From Mucilaginibacter myungsuensis (lineage in GTDB: Bacteria; Bacteroidota; Bacteroidia; Sphingobacteriales; Sphingobacteriaceae), in contig NZ_JADFFL010000011.1 in the NCBI RefSeq assembly GCF_015222005.1, positions 104,819 to 168,818 on the forward strand: 64,000 nt of DNA, written 5' to 3'. Shown in pieces: positions 9,028 through 18,773 of this stretch; within the stretch, counting starts at the first letter, position 1, and the number at the start of each line of letters is the position of its first letter. A program made the position numbers and the translations under genes. The notes beneath the pieces were generated by a model that saw nothing but the letters and a program-made list of their open reading frames with translations, ran no database searches and had not been told where the DNA came from.

Positions 9028-9948
9028 CTATTTTAAAACTTCGGACAGATAATTAGGGAAGTCGGTTATCACACCGTCCACTTTAAGGTTCAGCATGCGT
9101 TTCATGTCGGCTTTGTCATTCACCGTCCACGGGCAAACCAGCATTTTCTTGTCATGGCATTCTTTCATAAATTCGGCTGTAATTACGCTATAGTGTGGGT
9201 TGTAAAACGTAGGCGTAAAACCCATATCAGCCAAATGTTGGCTTACACTGATCTTAGCATCACCGATCAAAAATCCGGTAGCCACCTTGGGGTAACTTTT
9301 GTGGACCTCCTTCAACTGGCGCTTATCAAATGATTGGATGATCAACCGATCGCCCAGTTTTTTAGGAGCTAAGGCATCCATCACACGTTTAACAAACTCG
9401 GCAGGTGCAGGCTGGTTAATGCCGTCTTTTTTTTCGTCGGCCTTTATTTCTACTAAGTAATACACCTTTGGCAATTTATTCACTTTGGTGTAGCGGTCAA
9501 CCGAGTCCACCAATTCTGCAAGCAGTGGGGTATAGGTAGCAACGTTTTGTTGCAACGGGTAAGGCTTATATTTTTTTGTCCCGATAACGAATGGCTTGAT
9601 ATCGGCATAGTTCATTTGGTAAAAAATATAGTTATTGCGCGTTTTTGGATCTATCTCGCTGCCATCAGGCATCAGGGTATAGTTGGGGTCGAAAGAGTCA
9701 TCGTGATAGACCACTACCTGGCCATCTTTACTGATATGCACGTCCAATTCAACCACGTTTGATCCAAATTCCACGGCTTTGGTCATTGATGGGATGGTGT
9801 TCTCGGGCATCATCCCTCGCGTACCGCGGTGACCTATCTTTAGGAAAGGATAGCCTTTTACTTTATCCAAGGTTTTAAAATTTAGGGATATGAATGTGAT
9901 ACCTAACAGGGATAACACCATACCTGTGTATTTTAATTTGTTCATCAT
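9028..9948 (-). CDS. Exported glycerophosphodiester phosphodiesterase
   Basis: This 306-residue protein has an N-terminal hydrophobic export segment (about 8-22) and a GDPD TIM barrel. The catalytic histidine pair is His40 (GHRG) and His82 (YHDD), and the metal ligands include Glu67 and Asp69 (VELDVH). PEN at 48-50 completes the family signature. Family members cleave glycerophosphodiesters to an alcohol and glycerol phosphate. It is the first gene of the operon with the GH144-like and GH3 enzymes. The usual role is phospholipid headgroup salvage, but here removal of phosphoglycerol substituents from a periplasmic beta-glucan is an attractive inference. Confidence 0.88.
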   Translation of the reverse strand: MMNKLKYTGMVLSLLGITFISLNFKTLDKVKGYPFLKIGHRGTRGMMPENTIPSMTKAVEFGSNVVELDVHISKDGQVVVYHDDSFDPNYTLMPDGSEIDPKTRNNYIFYQMNYADIKPFVIGTKKYKPYPLQQNVATYTPLLAELVDSVDRYTKVNKLPKVYYLVEIKADEKKDGINQPAPAEFVKRVMDALAPKKLGDRLIIQSFDKRQLKEVHKSYPKVATGFLIGDAKISVSQHLADMGFTPTFYNPHYSVITAEFMKECHDKKMLVCPWTVNDKADMKRMLNLKVDGVITDFPNYLSEVLK

Positions 9949-10051
9949 AATTTAAATTTCGGGTACGAAATAATTGGCAATAGGTAAAAGCAAAGCTATG
10001 GAAAGAAAATCTTTTTCCCATCTCGCCAGGACTTTTATCGATAGGTATGTA

Positions 10052-10522
10052 TCAACGTGAAATATATATCGATAATTTACTGCCTGCTGCAAGTCCGCTA
10101 ACACCGCCACCGGTATAAGAAATACTGTATTTGTCGGGCGCTAACGAATAATTATCCGCAAGGTTGATCGTGGTTTTAACAGAATCGTGTGCAGGTACTT
10201 CAATATAAGCCTCGGGCGGCGGAGGCATTACCCGCCTGGCCATAGCGCCTTTAAAGTCAGCTTCTTGTCCGGCGCTGTTAACTATCTCAAAGTATTTACC
10301 CAGCCGTGGTTCAAAAGGGGTTTCCCATTTACAAAAACGTTGAGTGCGATCGGTAGTGTTCACCACGGTAAAAGTTAAAAATAACGAGTCTTTTGTTGTT
10401 GGTTTGGCAGACAATGCCATGCTTGTTCGCAAGCCTGATACATTGGTTGTAGTTGCTTTTTGGCTACTGCAGCCTGTCATAACAAATATTGCTGCGATGA
10501 TATTAAAAAGGACGTATCTCAT
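10052..10522 (-). CDS. Small hypothetical lipoprotein
   Basis: I do not recognise the family. The protein of about 156 residues has a lipoprotein signal (FVMTGC lipobox), then a Ser/Thr-rich linker and a beta-rich globular part with LFLTFTVVNTTDRTQRFC and IEVPAHDSVKTTINL, resembling an immunoglobulin-like fold. An ATG six bases further out (10528) is also possible; the start chosen gives the more compact signal peptide. The gene lies 103 bp before the GDPD operon on the same strand and is divergent from the rhamnosidase gene. It may or may not be co-transcribed with the operon. Confidence 0.65.
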   Translation of the reverse strand: MRYVLFNIIAAIFVMTGCSSQKATTTNVSGLRTSMALSAKPTTKDSLFLTFTVVNTTDRTQRFCKWETPFEPRLGKYFEIVNSAGQEADFKGAMARRVMPPPPEAYIEVPAHDSVKTTINLADNYSLAPDKYSISYTGGGVSGLAAGSKLSIYISR

Positions 10523-10639
10523 ATACATTACATACGCACGATAGCCGGTTTTGTTACAATAGTTGGTAGTTGATACACAAGATCTCCTTAAAAATGAAGA
10601 TATTTACAACTATAGCCCAACTACCTTTTTAAACCTTTT

Positions 10640-13416
10640 ATGACAAAAACTTCCATTCTGATATGGCTGCTCATTGCGGTCTGTTTGCCGGCCATAGCCC
10701 AAACTTCATCAGTAAAGGTACGCGACCTTAGGTACGAGTACTTAGCTACGCCATCGGGGCAGGATGAACCGACCCCACGTTTAAGCTGGAGTTTGGAAGC
10801 GACATCAGCAAAGCAATTCGGGCAGAAGCAGACCGCTTATCGCATTTTGGTGGCAACATCGGCAGAGGCATTGAAAACCCAAAGGGGCGATGCTTGGGAT
10901 CCCGGCTGGATACGGTCGAACCAGATGAGCATTGTTTATAAGGGAAAGAAACTCAATTCGGACCGGCCTTACTTTTGGAAGGTAGCCGTTAAGGATGAGG
11001 CCGGGCGCGTATCGGCCTGGAGCAAGATAGCTCAGTGGAGTACGGGTATCTTCGACCCCAAAGAATGGCAAGCGCAATGGATCGGCAGCGATCAGCAATT
11101 TGATCCTACCAAGCGGGATTGTAATATTATTGACCCTTGGTTACGTAAAACGTTTGACCTGGCTGACAGACCGCAAAAAGCGACCCTGTTCGTTGCATCC
11201 GTAGGTTTTCACGAAATTTACGTGAACGGCAAGCGCATTAGTGACCACGTGATGGCCCCTGCGGTGTCCGACCATAGCAAACGGGCGCGATACATAGCCT
11301 ACGATATCGATACTGCTTTGGTGAAAGGTAAAAATGTGATAGCCTTATGGCTGGGTACAGGATGGTCTATCCACGGCCCATATGTGGTTGAGGGGCGGCC
11401 GAATACCCCAATTGTATCTGCTCAGGTGAATTTCTATGAGCAAAAATATCCTTCGTCATCAACCAGTCCCGTGCTGACCATTGAGACCGACGAAAGCTGG
11501 AAGACCCACCCAAGTCCCAACCGTTTGTTGGGCGTTTGGGATTCTAACTTTATGGGTGGCGAACTATGGGATGCCCGTAATGAGGACGATAACTGGGATA
11601 CCATTAACGGCAGTGAAAAGGATTGGAAGCCGGTCACAGTTTATAAACCGAATTTAAAGTTATCCGCCCAGCAGGTAGAACCCAATAAATTATATCGCAA
11701 GATAACCCCTGTGTCCATACAAGCCCGACCTGACGGCAGTTATCGCATAGATATGGGGGTTAATTTTGCCGGTTGGACAGAGGTAAAGCTAAAAGGTGCT
11801 CCCGGCGATACCATCCGTTTCCAATATTCGGAGCGGGAGCAAAATGATATGACCTTTAGACTGAACAGCGCTTACGTGATCGGGAACAAAGGTGACGGTG
11901 TCTTCCGTAACCGTTTTAATTATAGTTCGGGCCGGTGGGTAACCATCAGGGGCTTAAAATACAAGCCCCAACTGAGCGATATCAAAGGTTGGCAGGTACG
12001 CACCGCATACGACCAGGCTACAAGCTTCGCTTGCTCGGATACGCTGCAGAACTGGATATATAACACCGTTAGGTGGACTTACGAGAACCTGTCGTTAGGG
12101 GGCATGGTAGTAGATTGCCCGCAACGCGAGCGACTTGGTTACGGTGGCGATGCCCACGCCACGGTCGAGACCGGGTTGTTCAACTATAAGATGGGCGCTT
12201 TTTATACCAAATGGATGGAAGACTGGCGCGATGTGCAGGGGACAGAATCCATAGTGGGTAATATGTATGATGCATCTTTCGCACACAAGAAACTGCAAGG
12301 CGGCAGGCCCCTGCATCCGGGTATTTTGCCGCATACCGCGCCTACCTGGGCGGGGGAGGGCCGGCCTGGGGCGGTATTGTGGTTACGTTGCCATGGTTCG
12401 TTTATCAGCATCAGGGAGATAGGCGCATCTTAGGGAAAAACTACGGTTTGATCAAAGGCTGGCTCGACTTTTTAGACACCCAAACTAAGGATGACCTGCT
12501 GACACGTTTCGGCGGTCCCTGGGATTTTTTAGGCGACTGGTTATGGCCCAATGCCACGGCAGAGGGTATGGACAACAACAAACCCCAGGCGCTGTGCTTT
12601 AATAACAGCTACCGGGTGTTTAACTTGCGCACGGCCGCCAAAATTGCCCGCATGTTAAACCGAACGGCAGATGCGGAACGTTGGGAGCGACAAGCCGATG
12701 CATCGGCAAAAGCCATCCATGCAAAATATTATAACGCGGCTGATCATAATTATGCAGATGGTTCGATGTCCAATCTTGCAGCTGCCCTGTTGGCTGGCGT
12801 ACCGCCTGCGAACGAGCGCAAAGCGATATTCGACAAGCTTGAGAACGAGATATTAATAAAGCGAAACGGGCATATCCACGTAGGAATTACCGGCGGCGCT
12901 TTGCTGTTTAAACTACTGCGGGATGAAGGCCGCGACGATTTGATCTACAGCATGACATCGCAAACCACCTATCCCGGATGGGGCTATATGAAAGCCAACA
13001 ACGCCACCACCATTTGGGAGATGTGGGAGAAAGACCTGCCCGGACACTCCTTACTGCACAGCTCTTACCTATATCCCGGTGCATGGTATATCGACGGAGT
13101 AGCCGGCATTAAACGAGATCCCGACCATCCCGGTTTCCGGCATTTTATTATCCGTCCGCCACATCTTAACGAAATACAAATGCAGTGGGCCGAAGCATCT
13201 TTCGATTCGCCTTCCGGTATCATCAAAACGCATTGGCAACGGCAAGCTGGTCGACTGTCGATGCGGGTGACTATACCGCCCAACTGTACCGCTACCTTGC
13301 AATTGGCTTCTAATAATGGGGCTGTAAAGATCAACGGAAAGCTGGTTAGTGCAAATACTAAAGGCGGTTATCGGTTAGTAGCAGGCACTCATCAGATAAA
13401 TACAGTAATGCCTTAA
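10640..13416 (+). pseudogene. Alpha-L-rhamnosidase (GH78) interrupted by a single-base frameshift
   Basis: Two frames together encode a full GH78 enzyme of about 925 residues. The first (10640 to about 12352) has a signal peptide (MTKTSILIWLLIAVCLPAIA), the N-terminal beta domains and the catalytic-domain start DCPQRERLGYGGDA. The second (from about 12357 to 13416) continues the barrel with the expected GGIVVTLPW and ends with the C-terminal beta domain. The break lies in a run of five G at 12352-12356: one extra G restores PTWAGGGPAWGGIVV. Without it the first frame stops at 12433. GH78 enzymes release terminal L-rhamnose from plant pectins or glycosides. The rest is undamaged, so a sequencing error or very recent mutation is more likely than old decay. 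Confidence 0.88.
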
Positions 13417-13446
13417 ACAATGCGACAAACTTACGGCGATGATATA

Positions 13447-14307
13447 TCAAGATAGGGTAATGGCCTTTATCATCCTATCCCGTCCCGGCAGATCTTTCCG
13501 TAATTCGATATCTACAAACCCTTTGCTTGAAAGCATATCGGCGGTCTCCGAACCATAATTTTCGTTGATCTCGAAATATAGTTGGCCGTTTGGGCGAAGA
13601 TATTCTAAAGCGAAGTCGGCGATCGCTTTATAAAAAAGCAGCGGATCATTGTTGGGTACAAACAGCGCGACATGCGGCTCAAAATCGGTCACATTGTTAT
13701 GCATCTGTTGTTTGTCGATGCCGGTAACATAAGGCGGGTTACTAACGATGATATCAAATTTTGACAGTTGGACAGATCTGTCAAAGTTCAGGATGTCTGC
13801 CTGAATAAAATTGATGTCCACCTCATTAAGTTCGGCGTTTGACGATGCGGTAGCTAACGCGGTAGGGGAGATATCGATCGCAAATGTATCGGCATCGCGT
13901 AAACTCTTTTTCAAGCTGATGGCGATGCATCCGCTTCCTGTGCCGATATCGAGGATAGTTTTCGGCGATGATGTTTTGGCACCGGTCAATATCCAGTCTA
14001 CCAATTCCTCGGTCTCGGGGCGGGGTATAAGTACGGATGGATTGACATTGAAGGGTAAGCCATAAAATTCGGTCTGCCCTAAAATATATTGGACAGGTTT
14101 ACCTGTATTTAGTTCTGTTAAGATGCCCTCAAATTTGGCCGACTGACGGTCGGTCAATTCTTTTTCGGGGAACGCTTTTAAACTTGCTTTGGATATGTCC
14201 AGTATCTCACTTAAAACCAATAGCGTAAGCGCTTCTGCTTCAGATGCGTTGTAAATATCGCCGAGGCTATGTTTGTAAGTTGTAAATACATCCTTAACAG
14301 TTTTCAT
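13447..14307 (-). CDS. prmC: Peptide chain release factor glutamine N5-methyltransferase
   Basis: PrmC methylates the GGQ glutamine of release factors RF1 and RF2 using SAM. The protein has the N-terminal helical domain with VQYILGQTEFYG, the SAM motif ILDIGTGSGCIAI and the substrate motif NPPYV. I use the ATG complementary to 14305-14307 (286 residues). An upstream ATG at 14355 would add a non-conserved 16-residue extension overlapping the ribD start. It is divergent from ribD with 33 bp between the starts. Confidence 0.95.
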   Translation of the reverse strand: MKTVKDVFTTYKHSLGDIYNASEAEALTLLVLSEILDISKASLKAFPEKELTDRQSAKFEGILTELNTGKPVQYILGQTEFYGLPFNVNPSVLIPRPETEELVDWILTGAKTSSPKTILDIGTGSGCIAISLKKSLRDADTFAIDISPTALATASSNAELNEVDINFIQADILNFDRSVQLSKFDIIVSNPPYVTGIDKQQMHNNVTDFEPHVALFVPNNDPLLFYKAIADFALEYLRPNGQLYFEINENYGSETADMLSSKGFVDIELRKDLPGRDRMIKAITLS

Positions 14308-14328
14308 GCAACAAAGAAACATAAAACA

Positions 14329-14336
14329 TACTTTTG
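14329..14336 (+). promoter_or_regulatory. -7 box of ribD, implying an almost leaderless mRNA
   Basis: TACTTTTG matches TAnnTTTG and ends 4 bp before the ribD ATG at 14341. Transcription would then start within a few bases of the start codon. The -33 region (TTTTC near 14301-14305) is a weak match. Confidence 0.5.
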
Positions 14337-14340
14337 CAGC

Positions 14341-15387
14341 ATGGCTGCCCATCATAAATATTTACAGCGTTGCCTTGATCTGGCCAAACTTGGCGCTGGT
14401 TACGTAAGCCCTAACCCAATGGTGGGTGCAGTAATAGTTTGTGACGATACCATTATTGGCGAAGGCTACCATCAACGCTATGGCGAAGCCCATGCCGAGG
14501 TGAACGCGGTGAACATGGTGCTGGACAACCACCTAAATGCTGCCGAACTGCTGCAACGTTCTACTATCTATGTTTCTCTTGAACCATGCGCCCATTACGG
14601 TAAAACACCACCTTGTGCCGATCTGATCATCAAGCACTGCATCCCGACCGTAGTTGTTGGTTGCCGCGATCCGTTCGATCAGGTGAATGGCAAAGGTATC
14701 GAGAAATTACGCGAAGCAGGAATCGAGGTGATCACCGGTATCTTAGAGCGCGAGTGTTTGGATCTTAACAAACGCTTCTTCACCCACGTACAAAAGCAAC
14801 GCCCGTACATCATTTTAAAATGGGCGCAAACCGCAGACGGTTTTTTTGCGCCGAGTGATGGTTTGCAATATTGGATCACCGGCCCCGAAGCACGCAAGTT
14901 AGTTCACAAATGGCGGAGCGAGGAAGACGCGGTTTTGGTGGGTAAACATACCGCAGCCATAGATAACCCGCAACTGAATGTGCGCGACTGGCAAGGTCGC
15001 TCACCTAAGCGGGTGGTGATCGACAGGAAGTTAGAGTTAAGCACTGACCAGCATTTGTTCGATCAGTCGGTAGATACTTTTGTGTTTAACGAGGTGAAGA
15101 CCGATGTGGATGGCAAGGTGAAATATATTTCGCTGGAAGACTTCGATAATTTTGTACCACAATACATCATGTTTCAGTTGTATCTGCAGGATATCCGTTC
15201 GGTGATCATTGAAGGCGGCGCGGCTACGTTGAAAGCATTTATTGATGCGGGTCTATGGGATGAAGCCCGCGTATTTACCGGAATTATGCAATTAAAAAGT
15301 GGTATATTAAGCCCTGATATTAAAGGAACTATCCAAGCCACTACTCCCGTTGGCAATGATTCCTTGCAGATAATTTTGAACAATTGA
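14341..15387 (+). CDS. ribD: Bifunctional riboflavin deaminase/reductase RibD
   Basis: RibD carries out two riboflavin steps: deamination of the pyrimidine and NADPH reduction of the ribosyl side chain. The 348-residue protein has the zinc deaminase domain first, with HAEVNAV (His and catalytic Glu) and PCAHYGKTPPC, then the reductase domain from about residue 150 with ILKWAQTADG and the late IIEGGAATL motif. The frame extends 24 codons further 5', but the ATG at 14341 fits the family N-terminus (AHHKYLQRCLDLAKLG). It is followed after 8 bp by an EamA transporter. Confidence 0.96.
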   Translation: MAAHHKYLQRCLDLAKLGAGYVSPNPMVGAVIVCDDTIIGEGYHQRYGEAHAEVNAVNMVLDNHLNAAELLQRSTIYVSLEPCAHYGKTPPCADLIIKHCIPTVVVGCRDPFDQVNGKGIEKLREAGIEVITGILERECLDLNKRFFTHVQKQRPYIILKWAQTADGFFAPSDGLQYWITGPEARKLVHKWRSEEDAVLVGKHTAAIDNPQLNVRDWQGRSPKRVVIDRKLELSTDQHLFDQSVDTFVFNEVKTDVDGKVKYISLEDFDNFVPQYIMFQLYLQDIRSVIIEGGAATLKAFIDAGLWDEARVFTGIMQLKSGILSPDIKGTIQATTPVGNDSLQIILNN

Positions 15388-15395
15388 CCTATTGA

Positions 15396-16328
15396 ATGAT
15401 ATACGTATTTTTAAGTGTTTGTAGCAGTGTCCTGGTGTCGGTTTTGTTAAAGCTGGCCCGTCGTTACCGCATAGATGTTTTTCAGGCCATCACTTGGAAT
15501 TATTCTATCGTGGTCATCCTTTTCTTTTTTAAACCGCAACTCACTAATATCCATCAGGCACCTATCCTAACCTATAGCGCGTTAGCTATTTTGCTACCGG
15601 CAATATTTGTAGTAATGGGTCTGGCCGTCCGCACTGCAGGTATCGTAAGGACCGATGTGGCACAACGGCTATCGCTATTGATATCGCTTAGCGCGGCATT
15701 CTTTGTGTTTAACGAAACCTTTAACCCGCTTAAAATGGTTGGTATTGGCTTGGGCGCTGTCGCCATAGCTTGTGCTATCCCTTGGCAAAAACAAAGTTCG
15801 AACGACGAAGGTAAAGGCAACTCATGGTTATACTTGTTGACCGTATTTTTCGGGATCGGCGTTATCGATATCCTCTTTAAACAGATCGCGCTTTATAAAG
15901 AGGTTCCATATACCACTTCGCTATTCATCATTTATGCCATGGCGTTCACGGTATCGATGCTGGTGTTGCTGTATATGGTAGTCACCAGAAGGGTGAAATT
16001 TACGTGGCGGCACATCCTGTTCGGGTGGATATTGGGTTTTGCTAATTTTGGTAATATCTTGTTTTATTTGAAAGCGCATCAGGCTTTATCAGCTAACCCA
16101 TCAATAGTGTTCTCGGCTATGAATATCGGTGTGATCATTATTGGTACTTTAACAGGCGTACTTATATTTAAAGAAAAGTTAACTACGCTGAACAAGATCG
16201 GGATATCGCTGGCAATTGTGGCCATTGCTATTATTGCATACGCTAAAACCTTAGAAAAAAAGGATAAAGTAGACCGGTCTTCTGATAAAAAGATCAAAAC
16301 TGAACTATTAATAAGGAAGCTTAATTAA
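15396..16328 (+). CDS. DMT superfamily (EamA) transporter
   Basis: This 310-residue, highly hydrophobic protein has about ten transmembrane helices in two EamA-like halves (about 1-135 and 150-290), then a short charged tail. The family exports or imports small metabolites. The substrate is not predictable. It starts 8 bp after ribD, and its stop overlaps the start of the IMPACT-family gene (TAATG). All three are probably co-transcribed; a flavin-related role is speculative. Confidence 0.87.
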   Translation: MIYVFLSVCSSVLVSVLLKLARRYRIDVFQAITWNYSIVVILFFFKPQLTNIHQAPILTYSALAILLPAIFVVMGLAVRTAGIVRTDVAQRLSLLISLSAAFFVFNETFNPLKMVGIGLGAVAIACAIPWQKQSSNDEGKGNSWLYLLTVFFGIGVIDILFKQIALYKEVPYTTSLFIIYAMAFTVSMLVLLYMVVTRRVKFTWRHILFGWILGFANFGNILFYLKAHQALSANPSIVFSAMNIGVIIIGTLTGVLIFKEKLTTLNKIGISLAIVAIAIIAYAKTLEKKDKVDRSSDKKIKTELLIRKLN

Positions 16329-16942
16329 TGCTTTTCGACGATACCTATCAAACCATAGCCAATCCAGCTGAGGCCATTTTTAGAGATAAGGGCAGCAAGT
16401 TTTTGTCGTATGCTTACCCGATACGAACGGACGCTGAGGTAAAGCCGCTGATCGAGAAGCTTAAGAACGAACACCCGAAAGCCAACCACCATTGCTGGGC
16501 CATGCGCTTAAGTCCTGACCGTTCGGTTTTTCGCGTTAATGATGACGGTGAACCATCAGGCACTGCGGGTCGGCCGATATTGAATGTATTGCTGTCGAAA
16601 AATATAACTAATGTGTTGGTCGTTGTAGTACGCTATTTTGGCGGCACACTGTTGGGTGTTCCCGGGCTGATCAATGCTTATAAAACGTCGGCAGAAATGG
16701 CTCTGGCCGAATCGAAAGTTATCGAGCAGACCTTACAGGACGTCTATACCGTCAGCTTCGGTTATTTGCAAATGAACGAGGTGATGAAGGTGATCAAAGA
16801 CGCGCAGCTGAATGTTATTAAGCAGGACTTTGATAACAATTGCAGCATCACCATCGCTATCCGCAAAATGCAGGTGAACCCGGTTTTGGCCAAGCTGGAG
16901 AGTATCGATGGTTTATCTGCTAAATTCGACCATACATTTTAA
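16328..16942 (+). CDS. yigZ: IMPACT/YigZ family protein
   Basis: This 204-residue protein has the conserved N-terminal UPF0029 domain (about 15-120) with HPKANHHCWAMRL, DDGEPSGTAGRPIL and VVVRYFGGTLLGVPGL, each a family hallmark. A ferredoxin-like C-terminal DUF1949 domain follows. Bacterial YigZ proteins may bind nucleic acid; eukaryotic IMPACT regulates GCN1/GCN2. No enzymatic activity is established. The TAATG overlap with the upstream transporter indicates translational coupling. Confidence 0.93.
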   Translation: MLFDDTYQTIANPAEAIFRDKGSKFLSYAYPIRTDAEVKPLIEKLKNEHPKANHHCWAMRLSPDRSVFRVNDDGEPSGTAGRPILNVLLSKNITNVLVVVVRYFGGTLLGVPGLINAYKTSAEMALAESKVIEQTLQDVYTVSFGYLQMNEVMKVIKDAQLNVIKQDFDNNCSITIAIRKMQVNPVLAKLESIDGLSAKFDHTF

Positions 16943-17035
16943 ATTTTATTCCTAAAAAGATCAACGTCCCCGCAAACAAGTAGGGTAGAACCGTGTTATT
17001 GCTAACAGTTGTTACCAAAAAACCTGTTACGCTAT

Positions 17036-17317
17036 ATGAACCCTGCTTTACCTATTGGAATTTATCTGGAGAACGAAAAGAAATTCGAGTTTGATTTTGC
17101 CAAGCATTTACTTAGCATTAAAACCTTTACAGAAGGACGTATTGCCGGCACCACAGTATCGCCTTTCCGGTTGATCAAGACCGACGATGGCATGCAATTG
17201 TTGATCCATAATTACGATCGCACCGGCGACCGCAAAATGATGATCGAATCAATGGCGGACGGCGAGCTGATCATTAACGACGACAATACATCTTACAAAT
17301 TACGCAAAGTAGCCTAA
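17036..17317 (+). CDS. Conserved hypothetical protein
   Basis: I do not recognise a named domain. The 93-residue protein has no signal peptide or membrane segment. It is beta-rich with regular alternation (FDFAKHLLSIKTFTEG, SPFRLIKTDDGMQLLI), which suggests a small beta barrel or a ligand-binding fold. The ATG at 17036 is used; an upstream TTG at 17009 would add nine residues. It lies 93 bp after the YigZ gene and 89 bp before mgtE on the same strand. Confidence 0.7.
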   Translation: MNPALPIGIYLENEKKFEFDFAKHLLSIKTFTEGRIAGTTVSPFRLIKTDDGMQLLIHNYDRTGDRKMMIESMADGELIINDDNTSYKLRKVA

Positions 17318-17406
17318 GCTCTTAAAAGGCTAAAATGACACTGTGGGGCGAATAACATCGCCCTTTTTGTTGTCGCTTGCTCATATTATCCTTACTTTGT
17401 GGGCTT

Positions 17407-18744
17407 ATGCAATCGTTCGAGATAAACCGGTCCGACTTCCTGAAGATACAGGCAGCACTTGAAGGCAGCGACGAAGAATTGGCGCTGGCCCTGAAAGAGT
17501 ACCACTCGACCGAGATCGCTATCCTGTTCGAGAAACTCTCTGTCGAAGATCGCGAGCGCATCATCAATATCCTGCCTACCGAAGAAGCATCGGACGTAAT
17601 ATCCGAAATGGACGAGGAGCACAACCCCGGCGAATTGCTGGTAGGTTTGGATCCTGAAAAACGTTCGGAGATCATCGAGGAGCTTGATTACGACGATGCG
17701 ACAGACATCATTTCACAACTTGATGAAGAAGACCAGCAAGAACTTTTAGCCGATATAGACCAGGAGGACGCGATCAACATCCGCGCCCTGATGAGCTACG
17801 CCGAAGACAGCGCCGGTGGTTTAATGAATACCGATCTGATCAAGATCAACATCAATTCAACCAAAATGCAAGCGCTGGACGAGGTGATTCGTCAGTCGGA
17901 AGAGATGGAAGAGTTGCATACCATCTATGCGGTGGATGATGCTGATGTTTTACAAGGCATCGTATCGGTAAAAGATATCATCAAAGCGCGGGTTAATACC
18001 ACAGTCGGCGAGTTAATGATCACCGACTACGTTTACGTAAAAGCCGAGCTTGATCAGGAAGAAGTAGCCAAGTTAATATCGCAATATAACCTCACCAGTA
18101 TCCCGGTAGTTGATGATGATATGCGTTTACTTGGTCGCGTAACTGTAGATGATATCATCGATGTTATGGAGCAGGAAAGCACCGAGGATATCTTGAAAAT
18201 ATCCGGTGTGTCCGAAGATGAGGAATTGAGCGGTAACTGGAAAGAGGCGGTAAAAAGCCGTTTGCCATGGTTAATAATAAATCTCGCAACTGCGTTTTTG
18301 GCAGCGTCTGTCATCAGACTTTACGATGCTAAGGGGCCTATTATGGCCTATATCACCATCATTGGCGGTATGGGAGGGAATGCTGCTACTCAAGCCCTTG
18401 CAGTGACTGTGCGTCGTATTTCTCTTAGCGATTTGAGCGACAAACAAGCGTATGTAACCGTATTAAAAGAATTATTAGTTGGTATGACCAACGGGGCGGC
18501 CAACGGTCTGGTGGTTTCGTTATGCGCGGTTTTTTTTGATGGCAACCCGATGCTGGGATTAGTGCTGTTTTTGGCGATGACAGGCAACCTGATCGTGGCC
18601 GGATTAACAGGTTCGGGTATCCCATTGATTTTAAAGCGGGTAGGGATAGACCCCGCAGTTGCATCGTCTATAATTATCACAACTTTTACAGATTGTATCG
18701 GTTTTTTGCTGCCATTGTGGTTAGCAAGCAAGCTTTTATTATAA
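17407..18744 (+). CDS. mgtE: Magnesium transporter MgtE
   Basis: MgtE is a Mg2+-gated channel for magnesium uptake. At 445 residues it has all three parts: an acidic MgtE_N helical domain (about 15-130, rich in EEASDVISEMDEEH), a CBS pair (about 135-255, with DYVYVKAELDQEE and VDDDMRLLGRVTVDD), and five C-terminal membrane helices with the pore-linked segment GGMGGNAATQ. The ATG at 17407 gives the family N-terminus; a TTG ten codons upstream is less likely. bioB follows 29 bp later, so they may share a transcript. Confidence 0.96.
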   Translation: MQSFEINRSDFLKIQAALEGSDEELALALKEYHSTEIAILFEKLSVEDRERIINILPTEEASDVISEMDEEHNPGELLVGLDPEKRSEIIEELDYDDATDIISQLDEEDQQELLADIDQEDAINIRALMSYAEDSAGGLMNTDLIKININSTKMQALDEVIRQSEEMEELHTIYAVDDADVLQGIVSVKDIIKARVNTTVGELMITDYVYVKAELDQEEVAKLISQYNLTSIPVVDDDMRLLGRVTVDDIIDVMEQESTEDILKISGVSEDEELSGNWKEAVKSRLPWLIINLATAFLAASVIRLYDAKGPIMAYITIIGGMGGNAATQALAVTVRRISLSDLSDKQAYVTVLKELLVGMTNGAANGLVVSLCAVFFDGNPMLGLVLFLAMTGNLIVAGLTGSGIPLILKRVGIDPAVASSIIITTFTDCIGFLLPLWLASKLLL

Positions 18745-18773
18745 ATTTGAACCCTGAAAACGACATTTGAGAT

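Noticed and set aside
12340..12440. Programmed -1 frameshifting in the rhamnosidase gene
   Set aside because: The GGGGGA run could slip, but there is no clear downstream pseudoknot and GH78 genes are normally one frame; a missing base explains it more simply.
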